24,674 nt of DNA from the NCBI GenBank assembly GCA_034698045.1, contig JAQGAU010000711.1:1-24674 (forward strand). Direction: 5' to 3'. The position numbers were made by a program, and so were the translations under genes. Source of the DNA: Paramacrobiotus richtersi. Taxonomy: Eukaryota > Tardigrada > Eutardigrada > Parachela > Macrobiotidae. Positions 9,792 through 18,540 of the stretch are shown here, piece by piece. The notes beneath the pieces were generated by a model. That model was not told the origin of the DNA and ran no database searches. It was given only the letters and a program-made list of their open reading frames with translations. How positions within the stretch are numbered: the stretch's first letter is position 1; every line of letters begins with the position of its first letter.

Positions 9792-10651
9792 TCAGAACTT
9801 TAGCTGAAACACCAACAGAATTCGAAATCTGACCACCTTAATGATTCTAGCAGCCAGTAAAGGATGGCCGATGATCAGAATCCATAGTAGTGCAAACCAG
9901 ACCCTTACCACCACAGCGGACCTCAATAAAGCTAACAAGCACAAATCAGGCAGAGCGTCATTAACAGTGCAATAAACCTCCTTAAACCCGTTGACAGCGC
10001 TCGGCACTTTCCCCTTCTCAATCATATCGCGGGCAACATTGTCAGATACGGCTAGAATAATGCCGGCGACATGAACACCATTGGAAATCACATGCAGCAT
10101 CTTTACTGTTGTTCCAATAACGCTCAAGATACTCCAATCAACATGGGGAAAAACGGTGTACGGAGGATTAGAATGGCCGAGACCATTGATCCACGGGTTA
10201 CCGAGAAAGACATCTTTGAATTGCGCGACGAATGCCGTGTCCCCGATAACCGTAACGGAGTCTGATATGATGCGGTTAAGCATGTTCAACGAAGAGTAAA
10301 CCATACCGATGAGTGCGACCCGATTTGCGGAGGTCCAGGCTGCCCTTCGTCCTTCCATGGTTTCGAGTGCTTCTGCATCGATTCGGGCGCGGGTACGGCA
10401 CTTCCAACCGTGGAGTACCATGAGAATAGGAATGACGGCGTTGCGAAGATGAAGAAGAAGGAACTTAATTGTGCCATGGTGTGGACGAATGATAAACAGC
10501 ATGAATAGCTACAGGAACGAGGGTCACGCATGAAAATGTTTTGTTATATTTATAGATAAGTTATCATCCACTTACTGATGGCGTTGAGTATTAGGAGCAG
10601 TGCAGCCAGAATCCAGTCCGCGTACACGATCCACTTTAGCGCTCGATTCAT
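9792..10651 (-). pseudogene. Family gene C: multi-pass membrane protein with one frameshift
   Basis: Exon 1 (10651-10576) encodes MNRALKWIVYADWILAALLL and ends A|GTAAGT, phase 1. Exon 2 begins at 10508 after CCTGTAG, giving TIHAVYHSSTPWH. Compared with genes E and F there are four extra bases in the GGAACTTAATTGTG stretch near 10463, so the spliced frame meets a stop almost at once. Beyond this the frame is clean for over 220 codons: FLLLHLRNAVIPILMVLHGW, SDSVTVIGD, FLGNPWINGLGHSN, VDW, and the C-terminal RFRILLVFQLKF. So this is either a very young pseudogene, a gene that starts inside exon 2 (ATG at 10502), or an assembly error. It is closest to gene E. Confidence 0.7.
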
Positions 10652-10746
10652 GGTAGCACAAAGATAGAAGTACGGCACTATTAACGGACACTAAAGATCC
10701 CAGTGTTGTTATTAGATTAAAGATGGTTTGTGGGATTATAGTTCAG

Positions 10747-10770
10747 CTCCGAGCGCACCAGGAAGTCAGC
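10747..10770 (-). promoter_or_regulatory. Conserved upstream block, gene C copy
   Basis: A block around GCGCACCAGGAAGTC (plus-strand reading) lies 96 bp upstream of the gene C start. Near-identical blocks sit at 15480-15503 (gene E) and 18015-18038 (gene F). A GCAGGAAGTGAAT word follows in C and E. The core is better conserved than the DNA around it; a promoter or 5' UTR role is inferred. Confidence 0.4.
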
Positions 10771-10956
10771 ACGTATGCAGGGTTCAGCAGGAAGTGAATA
10801 TCCTAAGGGTCGATCCCACAGCGGCCCGGATGAGCTGAGTTTAAGCTACGATGTCGAGTCAGTGATCAATACTGGGTGCCGCCTCTCAACGGCTGTACCG
10901 GCATGCTATCATATTGTTTGTTAGTACCTATCGAAAGCAGCCCATAACCGGCAGAG

Positions 10957-11028
10957 CTGAAATCTGAACGACACTTACTGTACATTATGTATGAATTATA
11001 CCCAGTGTAAGTGTATATCAGATTTCAG
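10957..11028. repeat. Imperfect inverted repeat, 22-base arms
   Basis: Arms 10957-10978 and 11007-11028 match at 19 of 22 positions: CTGAAATCTGA, three unmatched bases, then CACTTAC. The spacer is 28 bases. It lies in a stretch with no counterpart upstream of gene F, so it may be part of an insertion. Confidence 0.75.
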
Positions 11029-11040
11029 CTAAATCTCACA

Positions 11041-11093
11041 ATCCAACCAAATTATAAAAATCATACAGTATGATTATTAAAATTTGGTTGGAT
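11041..11093. repeat. Near-perfect 53-bp palindrome
   Basis: Arms 11041-11066 and 11068-11093 match at 24 of 26 positions (ATCCAACCAAATT at the outer end) with a single-base spacer. Weaker pairing seems to continue outward (AATCTCACA against TATGTGAAGAT). It resembles a foldback or MITE-like element; no transposase is present. Confidence 0.8.
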
Positions 11094-11757
11094 GGTTTTA
11101 TGTGAAGATATTCCTATGGCATGTTTCTTTGGGTTAACCAGTAAGATATCATAACCAAAAATTTGTGCACTGTGCAGTTTGTCCTGCTGGATAGGTACCC
11201 TAATGACACGAATAATAACGTTCAGTTGCTAACAAAAATCCCCGCGGATGAAACGTGCTACTAAAGAAATACGAACAAAACAGCTGGAATCAGTGTTTGC
11301 CATTTGTCACATAAAAGACAGTTTAGTTCTGCTTGCAAACAGCAAAACTAACCATAACAAGCATGAGACCTTGCCAGCTAGTAATTTAGCTACACACATT
11401 TGTATTTCGCCTTGATGGTTCGTGATAATTATAAATGAGCCATTTATGACATAGGAATGTTATCCCCAACGTAAAACGAACGTAAAACGAATGCGGCCAC
11501 TGTCTTCGTGTTTGGTTGTAACTTTTGCCAGACAATATAAGTTTAGGAATCCTGACCTTTCAGATGCTAGAATGGGTTACTATTGCAGCACTGCGTGACT
11601 TAATATCTAAATCTGAGAAAAAGGCCTACATTAGAAAAGGTCGCTAGTTTTGATAGAATCTTCAACTTTTTGTATAGTTGAAAATGCCGTGCGGTAATGC
11701 TATGTAGCAAATGATCAAACAGCATAATTATAATTATAGTCGCAGCAATCTCATTCC

Positions 11758-12285
11758 TTAAATCCAGATCCACCACGACGGATCCGCAGTAATGTCCGGT
11801 GGTGTAGTTGGGGCGTACCCTGGCGGCTTCGCCAAAAAGATGCGTATTGCTGCTCCGTCACACTTGGCTTCGTAAATCTGCGCTTCAGGCGAGTCCTACA
11901 AAATCAACCAAAGGTTATCGTGACTGCGGTTCGCTCTTGCCTGTATACTTGGCGTTCTAATGGAAGCGTATACTCCATTCCATCCCTTATTACAGCGTAA
12001 TCGTCGAACTCACCTCTGGTCTAAACAGCATGTCAGGACCGTGCATCGGAGCGTCACCAGATCCCCTCCTGACATCCCCATGCCAGTAGTAATGTTCACC
12101 CGCAATGCCGTCCCGGAAACCCTGGTCTATGTGTTTCGCTAACACCGCGTGGTCTTGTCCATTATACCCTTGGCAGGCATTCCACGCCGCAGCTTGAACC
12201 TTATCAAAGAGATCACCGTCCATCCTAGCGCGTACGCCGTCATCAGGGACCAAGTAGGCATTCAGGAACGATGCAAAAATTAGTC
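11758..12285 (-). CDS. Divergent dynein light chain (LC8-type)-like protein, 5' exon unresolved
   Basis: Two exons are clear: 12285-12014 (acceptor TTTTTTCACAG, donor GAG|GTGAGT, phase 0) and 11895-11758 (acceptor TTTTGTAG, stop TAA at 11758-11760). Exon 1 encodes LIFASFLNAYLVPDDG, then DKVQAAAWNACQGYN, AVLAKHIDQGF and HYYWHGDVRRGSG. Exon 2 encodes EAQIYEAKCDGAAIRIFLAK and a proline-rich tail ending WWIWI. The order of these blocks follows LC8: helix 1 with a YN turn, AxHI...F helix 2, WH..VGR..GS, and the final IY...AI..F strand. LC8 is a dimeric cargo-adaptor subunit, but this protein is far from the highly conserved form. The hydrophobic LIFASFLNAYL may be the end of a signal peptide encoded with an upstream exon; otherwise translation could start at the in-frame ATG at 12223. 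TTTATATAAA at 12381-12390 may be a TATA box. Confidence 0.55.
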
Positions 12286-12380
12286 CTGTGAAAAAAGTAA
12301 AGGTCAAGCGTATTTCTGTCACGCTTTTAAGTTTTAAACGTCACGGTTTAAGATGTATGGTATAACTTGGAAAAAGTGAG

Positions 12381-12390
12381 TTTATATAAA
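12381..12390 (-). promoter_or_regulatory. Candidate TATA box
   Basis: TTTATATAAA lies about 95 bp upstream of the first recognised exon of the dynein-light-chain-like gene. No in-frame ATG lies between it and that exon, so a short spliced leader or other 5' exon would be needed. Confidence 0.3.
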
Positions 12391-12946
12391 GTAGCTCATT
12401 TGTTTGCTGTCAAGTGTAGTGGGGGTAAAAATGCAGATTTTGCGTGCAAAATGGTCAGTCAGCTGTGTGTGTAGCTGGAAACGACAATTTACGTCAAGTG
12501 TTGATGGAGTTGACATGAATATGTCTGCTACATGTCGCGCAAAATACATATAGTCCGAAGTATTGTACTTTCCACGCATTACTAAACTGCTCAGCGGTTT
12601 ATAGCTTTACTACTTCAAACCCCCATGAATCTGCTTGCCTTCTAACATTCCGCGTCTCCTTCCTGGAACAGCATTAACGCCGTAATCCAAGCAACAAATA
12701 ACATAAAAGCGACTTGCTTCGAATCTAAACGAAGGAACACCCCCGTTTTGAAACAAAAACGCGCCACTGTATGTTATTTTCGGTTTTAAAATGCAAAATT
12801 GGTGCAAGCACTACTAAGCTTTAGGATTGAATTACAAGGCTAAACTCGTACATATCGAAAATCTTAACTTATCGTACATCAAAGCTTGATTTAAGTGTCC
12901 GAAACAACGATTTTTCTCTTGTATCAAAGCCACTTCGCAAAAAATG
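12391..12946. other. Intergenic region, nothing recognised
   Basis: Only short open frames without motifs are seen between the dynein-light-chain-like gene and the tRNA-like sequence. Confidence 0.6.
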
Positions 12947-13016
12947 TGCAACCCGCGGGATCGAACCGCTGCGCTCTCGCTCTGTGGCCGAGCGTCATAC
13001 GACTGAGCTAGCTGCA
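12947..13016 (-). tRNA. tRNA-like gene or pseudo-tRNA, anticodon not assignable
   Basis: On the minus strand, TAGCTCAGTCG fits an A box and GGTTCGATCCC is a near-perfect B box. The acceptor arm pairs TGCAGCT with GGTTGCA (two G-T/U pairs), and the T stem pairs four of five bases around TTCGATC. A run of six T follows the 3' end at once, as at a pol III terminator. The D arm is irregular, and the anticodon loop lacks the usual U33 in each fold tried (for example stem CGCTC/GAGCG, loop GGCCACA). It may be a decayed tRNA or the head of a tRNA-derived SINE. Confidence 0.5.
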
Positions 13017-13249
13017 TTATTCACAAATAACTTAGAAAATCTTTATCGCTCTACGTCTAAACGGCAACGCCGTGACAACTGGTACTGGTATAGAAAGTTA
13101 GCGGCTTCAACACGTGAATAGTTACAGTACATATGATCCAACATACATGCCGTAGCGCATGAAACCAAATGAGTCTGTTATCTGTGCAGAAGTCCAGCGA
13201 AGAATAGTCAACAGTGGCAAACAACAGAAAAACATCACCCACAAATCAG
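13017..13249. other. Short spacer with no gene
   Basis: Lies between the tRNA-like sequence and pseudogene D. From about 13229 it matches DNA just past the stop of gene A, marking the edge of the duplication. Confidence 0.6.
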
Positions 13250-14250
13250 CATTTTAATACAAGGAAAAGCGGCGAACATCGCACAACGCACGCAATAATC
13301 CGCTGACGTTTACGTTATTCAGGATCACGATGGCTGTCCGAATTCTATTTCGATACGCTCTACGCAACAAAAGCCAAACAATAACTTTCATGAGCCTATA
13401 AGGAAGATATACTCGCGTGTTGGAACGGCTCAGTCGGCAGTGATTCTTTCAGTTTTCGACAGCTGCGGTTTTTTTGAGAAACCCTGCAGAAGGAAGTAAC
13501 TTCCTCCGGATTCGGCAGCTCCAGCCTGCTGGGCACAGTGGCGGGATTGCCGGAAAAGCGAGACCAGCGATATCTTCGGGGTAGATTGTACAAGTGGTTG
13601 ATGATGGACAAATGCAGATCACACCGATCATCGATAGGCTTAATGTGGAAATCAGACGCCAGAAGAACTCCTTTATGCGATATACTGCAACACCTCTTCG
13701 GCATTTGTGTCCTTACAAAATTAACAGGAAAGGAGTGACAGCGTTGTACTCGTTGTGGAGCACGTGTGCAATAGATACAGGTGATGGGCTTACAGCGGAA
13801 ATGGCTGGAAAGAATGAATGTTTCGGTGAAATTCAGTGTGATCTTATCTGTTGTACGTACCACGCGACACTCACCTGCAGAATTCAAAGGCAACATTACG
13901 AGTCCAAAGAGCATACTAGTAATTCCAAAAACATTCATTAGAGTAGCGCCTGCGCTAGTTTCAAGGATTAGTATCGGACCTATCGGTGCAAGGGCACAGG
14001 CGGCAGGAAAATCTGGGAAAAACATTGTTGTTAACAGTCAGATTAACACACAATGCGAAAACATGGGCCAGCAGTTCCATGGTGGATAAGTATCAGACAT
14101 GAACGAGATAAAGAGACCGAGAGTGTTCACTGAGATAAGTTCGTCTAATGGCCGTAGTAATTCACACACTGGAAAACCGATTCTGCGTTGGCACGCGATG
14201 AGACTGGTAACCAACAACATATGCATCGATATCAGTAAATGCGTACTCGT
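13229..14250. repeat. Segmental duplication unit containing pseudogene D
   Basis: Counterpart of 6045-7250. Similarity covers the downstream flank, both exons, the intron and upstream DNA, with loss of part of exon 2 in this copy. Confidence 0.7.
13250..14080 (-). pseudogene. Family gene D: broken copy of gene A
   Basis: The start context matches gene A (MELL at 14080), but an extra base early in exon 1 shifts the frame before FPAACALAPIGPILILETSA, which matches FAPLVPILIFETSA of A. The exon 1 end (LNSAG|GTGAGT) still matches A. In exon 2 the traces SPSPVSIAHVLHNEYNAVTP and FFWRLIST are followed by a stop, shifted frames and lost sequence in the middle. The 3' part still shows similarity to the AIRTAMVILNDV region of A. 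At least two frame breaks and one stop make this a clear pseudogene. Confidence 0.8.
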
Positions 14251-14466
14251 ACCCATTTACATCGGTGTAGTGGAAATCGATAATGAGCACAATATCACCG
14301 GGTTTCTCACAATGCATTGTGGCGCTATCCTTGCTCATCTAAATATCCTTACGCATTTAACGGTGGCTAACATGCAAGCACGCAACACAAAAATAATTTG
14401 TTGTTTCCTTTTAATATTATGACAGAGGTTGTTTTTGTATCTTATCAAACAGTGACATGAGATAAA
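14081..14466. other. Spacer between D and E
   Basis: The left part is upstream DNA shared with gene A. The rest is the 3' flank of gene E. Plus-strand open frames here have no motifs and are not called. Confidence 0.5.
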
Positions 14467-15328
14467 TCAGAATTTTAGCTGAAAAATTAACAAGATTCGA
14501 AATCTCACGAGTTTAACAATTCTAGCCATCAACAAAGGATGGGCGATGAACAAGAGCCATAGTAGTGCAAACCACACCTCTATCACCACAGCCGACCTGT
14601 TTAAAGCCAAGAAACACATACCAGGAAGAACAGTGAAATAAATCTCCTTAAGCGCATTGGCAACACTGGGCACTGTTCCCTTCTCGATCAAATCGGCAAC
14701 CATACCGGTAGATACAGCTAGAAGGCTACCGGCGACATGAACCCAACCGGAAATGCTATTCATCATCTTTACTGTTGTCCCAACAACGCCTAACATACCC
14801 CAGCCAACGTAAGGAGGAACGGCGTACGGAGGGTTATAATGGCCGAGACCATTAATCCACGGGTTAGCGAGAAAAACTTCTTTGAACTGCAAAATGTATT
14901 CTGTGTCGCCGATACCCGTAACGGAGTCGGACGTTAATCGGCTGACGAGATTCGAAGAAGAGTAGAGCATGCCGAGGAATGCTATCTGGCTGGAGCAGGT
15001 CCAGGCTGCCCTTCGTCCTTCCATTGTGTTCAGTGCATCTGCGTCGATTCGGCCTCGGGCACGGCATTTCCAACCGTGGATCAGCATAAGAATAGGAATA
15101 ACGGCGTTGCGAAGATGAAGAAGAATGATCTTGTACCATGGAGTGGAGGAATGATAAACAGCATGAATAGCTACAAGAAAGAGGTTAAATTTATAAAGCG
15201 TCCTGAATACATTACGCATAGAAAGTTTTTGTTAGATTAGAGATCTGCTTACTGATGGCGTTGAGTATGAGAAGCAGTCCAGCCAGAGTCCAGTCCGCGA
15301 ACCCGATCCACTTGAGTGCTCGATTCAT
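14467..15328 (-). CDS. Family gene E: multi-pass membrane protein, 259 aa, intact
   Basis: Exon 1 (15328-15253, 76 bases) and exon 2 (15170-14467) join in phase 1 across an 82-bp intron (A|GTAAGC, TTCTTGTAG). Hydrophobic segments lie near residues 10-31, 40-59, 86-102, 150-180 and 206-240. Between the third and fourth is a likely loop carrying GIGD (112-114 region), FLANPWINGLGHYN (125-138) and PPYVGW (144-149). HGWKC (57-61) is followed by a basic patch and a GRR motif (77-79). The C-terminus is basic and ends LLIFQLKF. It is the intact member closest to C and F and the best reference for that subgroup. Protein family and function not recognised; a receptor, channel or structural membrane role cannot be told apart from sequence alone. 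Confidence 0.8.
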
Positions 15329-16949
15329 GGTTTCACCGAGATCTTACTCAGAAAGTGTTCGTGAGATACGAAGTAGTGAATCTAGTGATGCTTCGTTGGT
15401 AGACAGAGTACAGCAACAAATACCGAGGATCCCAGTGTTGTTTTCAGATTGAATAATCGTTACCGGAATTGTGCCAGTGCTCCGGGCGCACCAGGAAGTC
15501 TGCATGCATGCAGGAAGTGAATAACATAGTGTCGCTCCCATAAGATTCAGAATGAGCTGTGTTTATACTGCGATGTCGAGTTAAAGAAATTGCCGATCAA
15601 TAAACAGCTACGTACCAACACATGCTCCACAACGCCAGCTGTACCAGAATGGCATTATCATCCACGCACCATTCAGGTCAAGCCTATGCACAGGCGGTTA
15701 GTATTTTTATATTATTGTGATACGTACTGCATGTGCATTAGTCTGTTTAATTCTCCTTTTCTGTACTGTACTGCTTGTACCTCGAGGTAGTGTAATTTTG
15801 TACTTGTGCAGTTGTGCTCGTATTACTTGTGATGTACTGACCACGTGCTTGTATTTAACCCCAGTAGTTCAATATCACAGACTTGCACAGGTGTTACGCA
15901 TGCTGAATTTAAAGTTCAAAATTTAAAAAAGTGTTTTCCACATCCGCACCGATTCCCCGCGTGATTCCGTGTGAACGAGTCGGCGCATTGGGCGTTATGT
16001 AAACGGGCACAGCCCATAAATGCAAGGTCTTGTCTTGTGGCGTGCGCCATACTTACCATAGTGACATTAGTGCGATGGTTTCACGCGTGTCGGGTGGTAC
16101 CACCGGTTTCGAATACGGCTTTAATGTGTTCAACAGTATTGAGCAGAAGAGCGGCTGTTCAGAGCAGCGTAAAAACAGTTATAGAGCGCTCCATTCTTAA
16201 AATAGTCGACAAATATGACTGTGACTAGAATTCTCTGATGTCAACCCAAAGAACAGTAACGCCCGTCGTGTAGAGACTTCTGCACATGATGGAAGCGGTC
16301 TGCTAAATAATAGTTCAGCAAAGAAAAGTTGAAAGGGCCTTTAAAATGGTCGATAAAGAAGCCACAGAATCGACTGTCAAACAGAATCGACGAGTGTCAA
16401 ATGTGTTTACAGAATGTATATAGAACCAATGCACATTGTTCTCTTAATCACTAAGGAACGGAGTCGGTGAGAGAATCGTGATTGTGAAACGAATGCTGCC
16501 GCTGTTTTGGGGTTTCAACTTTCAAGTGCCCTACCCAAACCATCATAATTTAGAACGTGCTCCTCTGAATAGCACTCAGTCCCACTCGACTGTTGGGATG
16601 GTACGCCAGGAGAAAGAGAACTAGGAAGCACTTCATGATCACGAGAACAAGACAGTTTAGTTACGACAATCGCAGTAAACAAGTTCAGGATGTAGAATAA
16701 AACACTTATAAATCAGACAAGCTAGCTCGCTCGTGAAAGGGGGTCGTAAGCTTTTCAGATGTGACAGATCCGGTAAGCGTCTAGCGGCAACGCTAAAGCT
16801 CGGTAAGCGGCGTCAGCAGAAAGCAGATCAGCAGCAGAATGTTTCGGTTTATAATATTTTTTGTTTTTGCGTTTGTTTGTTTCTATGCGGCTATTTCGAA
16901 AGGTTGTTTTTTGTATTTTAAAACTGAAATGAGATTATCGGAATGTGGG
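15329..16949. other. Region between genes E and F, no gene seen
   Basis: About the first 1.1 kb shows patches of similarity to DNA upstream of genes C and F. From about 16700 a plus-strand frame has lysine-arginine-rich sequence with two GKR sites but no start codon. The stretch has many short open frames and none is convincing. Confidence 0.5.
15480..15503 (-). promoter_or_regulatory. Conserved upstream block, gene E copy
   Basis: GGGCGCACCAGGAAGTC core, 152 bp upstream of the gene E start, followed closely by GCATGCAGGAAGTGAAT. On the coding strand this gives two CTTCCTG words about 20 bases apart. Confidence 0.4.
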
Positions 16950-17864
16950 TTTGAAAAACAGCACGATTCGAAATCTTGTGAGCTGAATAACTCTAGTAAA
17001 GGATTACCGATGAACAGTACTCATTTCACTGTGAACCAAACCTTTGCCACTAGATCTACGAGGTCCACCAAAACAGTAGCCAACCAAGCAGCAGCCAGCC
17101 AAACCAACAACTGAAAGAAGCCAACAAACACAAATCAGGAAGCGCGGCAAGGGCAGTGGAAACGGCAAATTTGAACGCATTGACAACGGTTGGCACTTTT
17201 CCTTTATCGATCATTTCGGCAACGACACAGGCAGACAGCGCCATAGCACTACTGGCGATCCAGAGTACGTTGGTTATCCTATACGTCAACCTGGCTGCTG
17301 TCCCTACAAGATCCAGAACACTCCAGTCAACACAGGAAGGAACGGTGTACGGAGGGTTGGAATCGCCCAGACCACTGATCCACGGGTTATCAAGAAACGC
17401 TGCCTGGAACTGCGCGACGTACTCTGTGTCGCCGGTAACCGTAACGGTGTCGGACGAGACGCGGGCCAGGAGCAGTAAGGAACAGTAAACCATGCCGAGG
17501 AATGATATCTGACTGGAGCAGGTCTAGGCTGTCCTTCGTCCTTTCCACTGCGTCAGTGCTTTTGCTTCGAATCCGGTTGGGGTTCGGCATGTCCAACCGT
17601 GGATGAGCATTACCATAGGAATGACGGCGTTGCGAAGATGCAGAAGAAGGAACTGGTGCCATTGAGTGGACGAATTATAAACAACATGAATAGCTACAGA
17701 GAGAACTTCGCTGTAATCAAAGTTACACAACTAAAGGTCATGAGTACGACACGCACACAGGATTTTTGTTAGGTTAGATATCTTCTACTGATGGCGTTGA
17801 GTAGCAGCAGCAGTCCAGCCAGAATCCAGTCCACCAACCCGATCCACTTAAGTACGCGAGCCAT
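16950..17864 (-). pseudogene. Family gene F: multi-pass membrane protein, degenerate
   Basis: Exon 1 (17864-17789) encodes MARVLKWIGLVDWILAGLLL with donor A|GTAGAA; exon 2 begins at 17693 after TCTCTGTAG. FLLLHLRNAVIPMVMLIHGW is followed by GRRTA, then a stop where E has tryptophan (TAG against TGG), then CSSQISFLGMVY in the same frame. The core VTVTGD, FLDNPWISGLGDSN and DWSVLDLVGTAARL is well kept. The C-terminal third is decayed: an inserted tryptophan- and leucine-rich stretch with stops precedes only a trace of LFIGNPLL and TRFR. The pattern fits loss of function after duplication from the C/E lineage. Confidence 0.8.
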
Positions 17865-18540
17865 GGTATCACACTGATAAAACGTACTTTTTTCGGACTA
17901 TGTTCGTGAGTTCGAAGTAGTGATGCTTCGTTTGCAGGCAGAGCAAAGGATTATATACCAAAGATCAGTATTGTTATTGGATTAGTGGTCTTTATTAGCT
18001 GAATTATATTCTAGTTCCGGGCGCACCAGGAAATCAGCGTGTATGCAGGAAGCAAAAATCTCACCATGTGATCCGAATGAGCTGTGGTTAGCTGAGGAAT
18101 ATTGCCGATCAATAAATAGGTGCCGTACACAGGACTTATACTGCTGTACCAGTATCTTGTTCAAAGCAGTGTGTGTTAGTACTTATCAAAAGCAGCCCAT
18201 TACCGCGGCCGAGCCAGCATCTGAACAACATTTATTTATGCAATGTACATGCTCCTGGATAGGCCACCCTAACGGCATGAATGTGTTTGGCAGTTGTGAC
18301 ACTAAACATACTTTACAATAACAGCAAGTCTGACAGTGACAACAAAGTGGATGGTAAGTAGGATAGCATAGATTGCAGACAGTACTAGACACAAACTGCA
18401 TTGCGATTGCGATCTGCTAGGTACTCTGGCCACCGAACTCAGAAATTCAGCATCTCCTTTCCTGCGAACAAAATACCATCGAGACTGCAAGAGCACTGGC
18501 CGTTACGCACAGACATTAGGGATACGGCGCGCAAGCCGTA
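17865..18540. other. Upstream DNA of gene F
   Basis: Contains the conserved block above. It shares AGTACTTATCAAAAGCAGCC and CTGGATAGGCCACCCTAA with DNA upstream of gene C (with changes); in C these two words are separated by an extra stretch holding the hairpins. Confidence 0.55.
18015..18038 (-). promoter_or_regulatory. Conserved upstream block, gene F copy
   Basis: GGGCGCACCAGGAAATC core, 151 bp upstream of the gene F start, with a GCAGGAAGC word after it. Third member of the set at 10747 and 15480. Confidence 0.4.

Larger units (their letters stand above)
10652..11757. other. Region between gene C and the dynein-light-chain-like gene
   Basis: The first several hundred bases are upstream DNA shared with genes E and F, in part recognisable as far as about 11230 against the gene F side. 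The two hairpins at 10957-11093 interrupt this similarity. AACGAATGCGGCCACTGT near 11490 has a relative near 16490 upstream of gene E. No convincing gene is seen. Confidence 0.5.

Noticed and set aside
14467-15328. Insect-type gustatory receptor identity for the family, from the LLIFQ-like end
   Set aside because: The proteins are about 255-296 aa, much shorter than gustatory receptors, and the C-terminal match is only a few hydrophobic residues.
16716-16921. Plus-strand frame with two GKR sites (RSGKR, LKLGKR), like an amidated neuropeptide precursor
   Set aside because: There is no ATG, no signal peptide before the sites, an upstream in-frame stop, and hydrophobic sequence after rather than before the repeats. 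It lies in decayed DNA at the end of pseudogene F.
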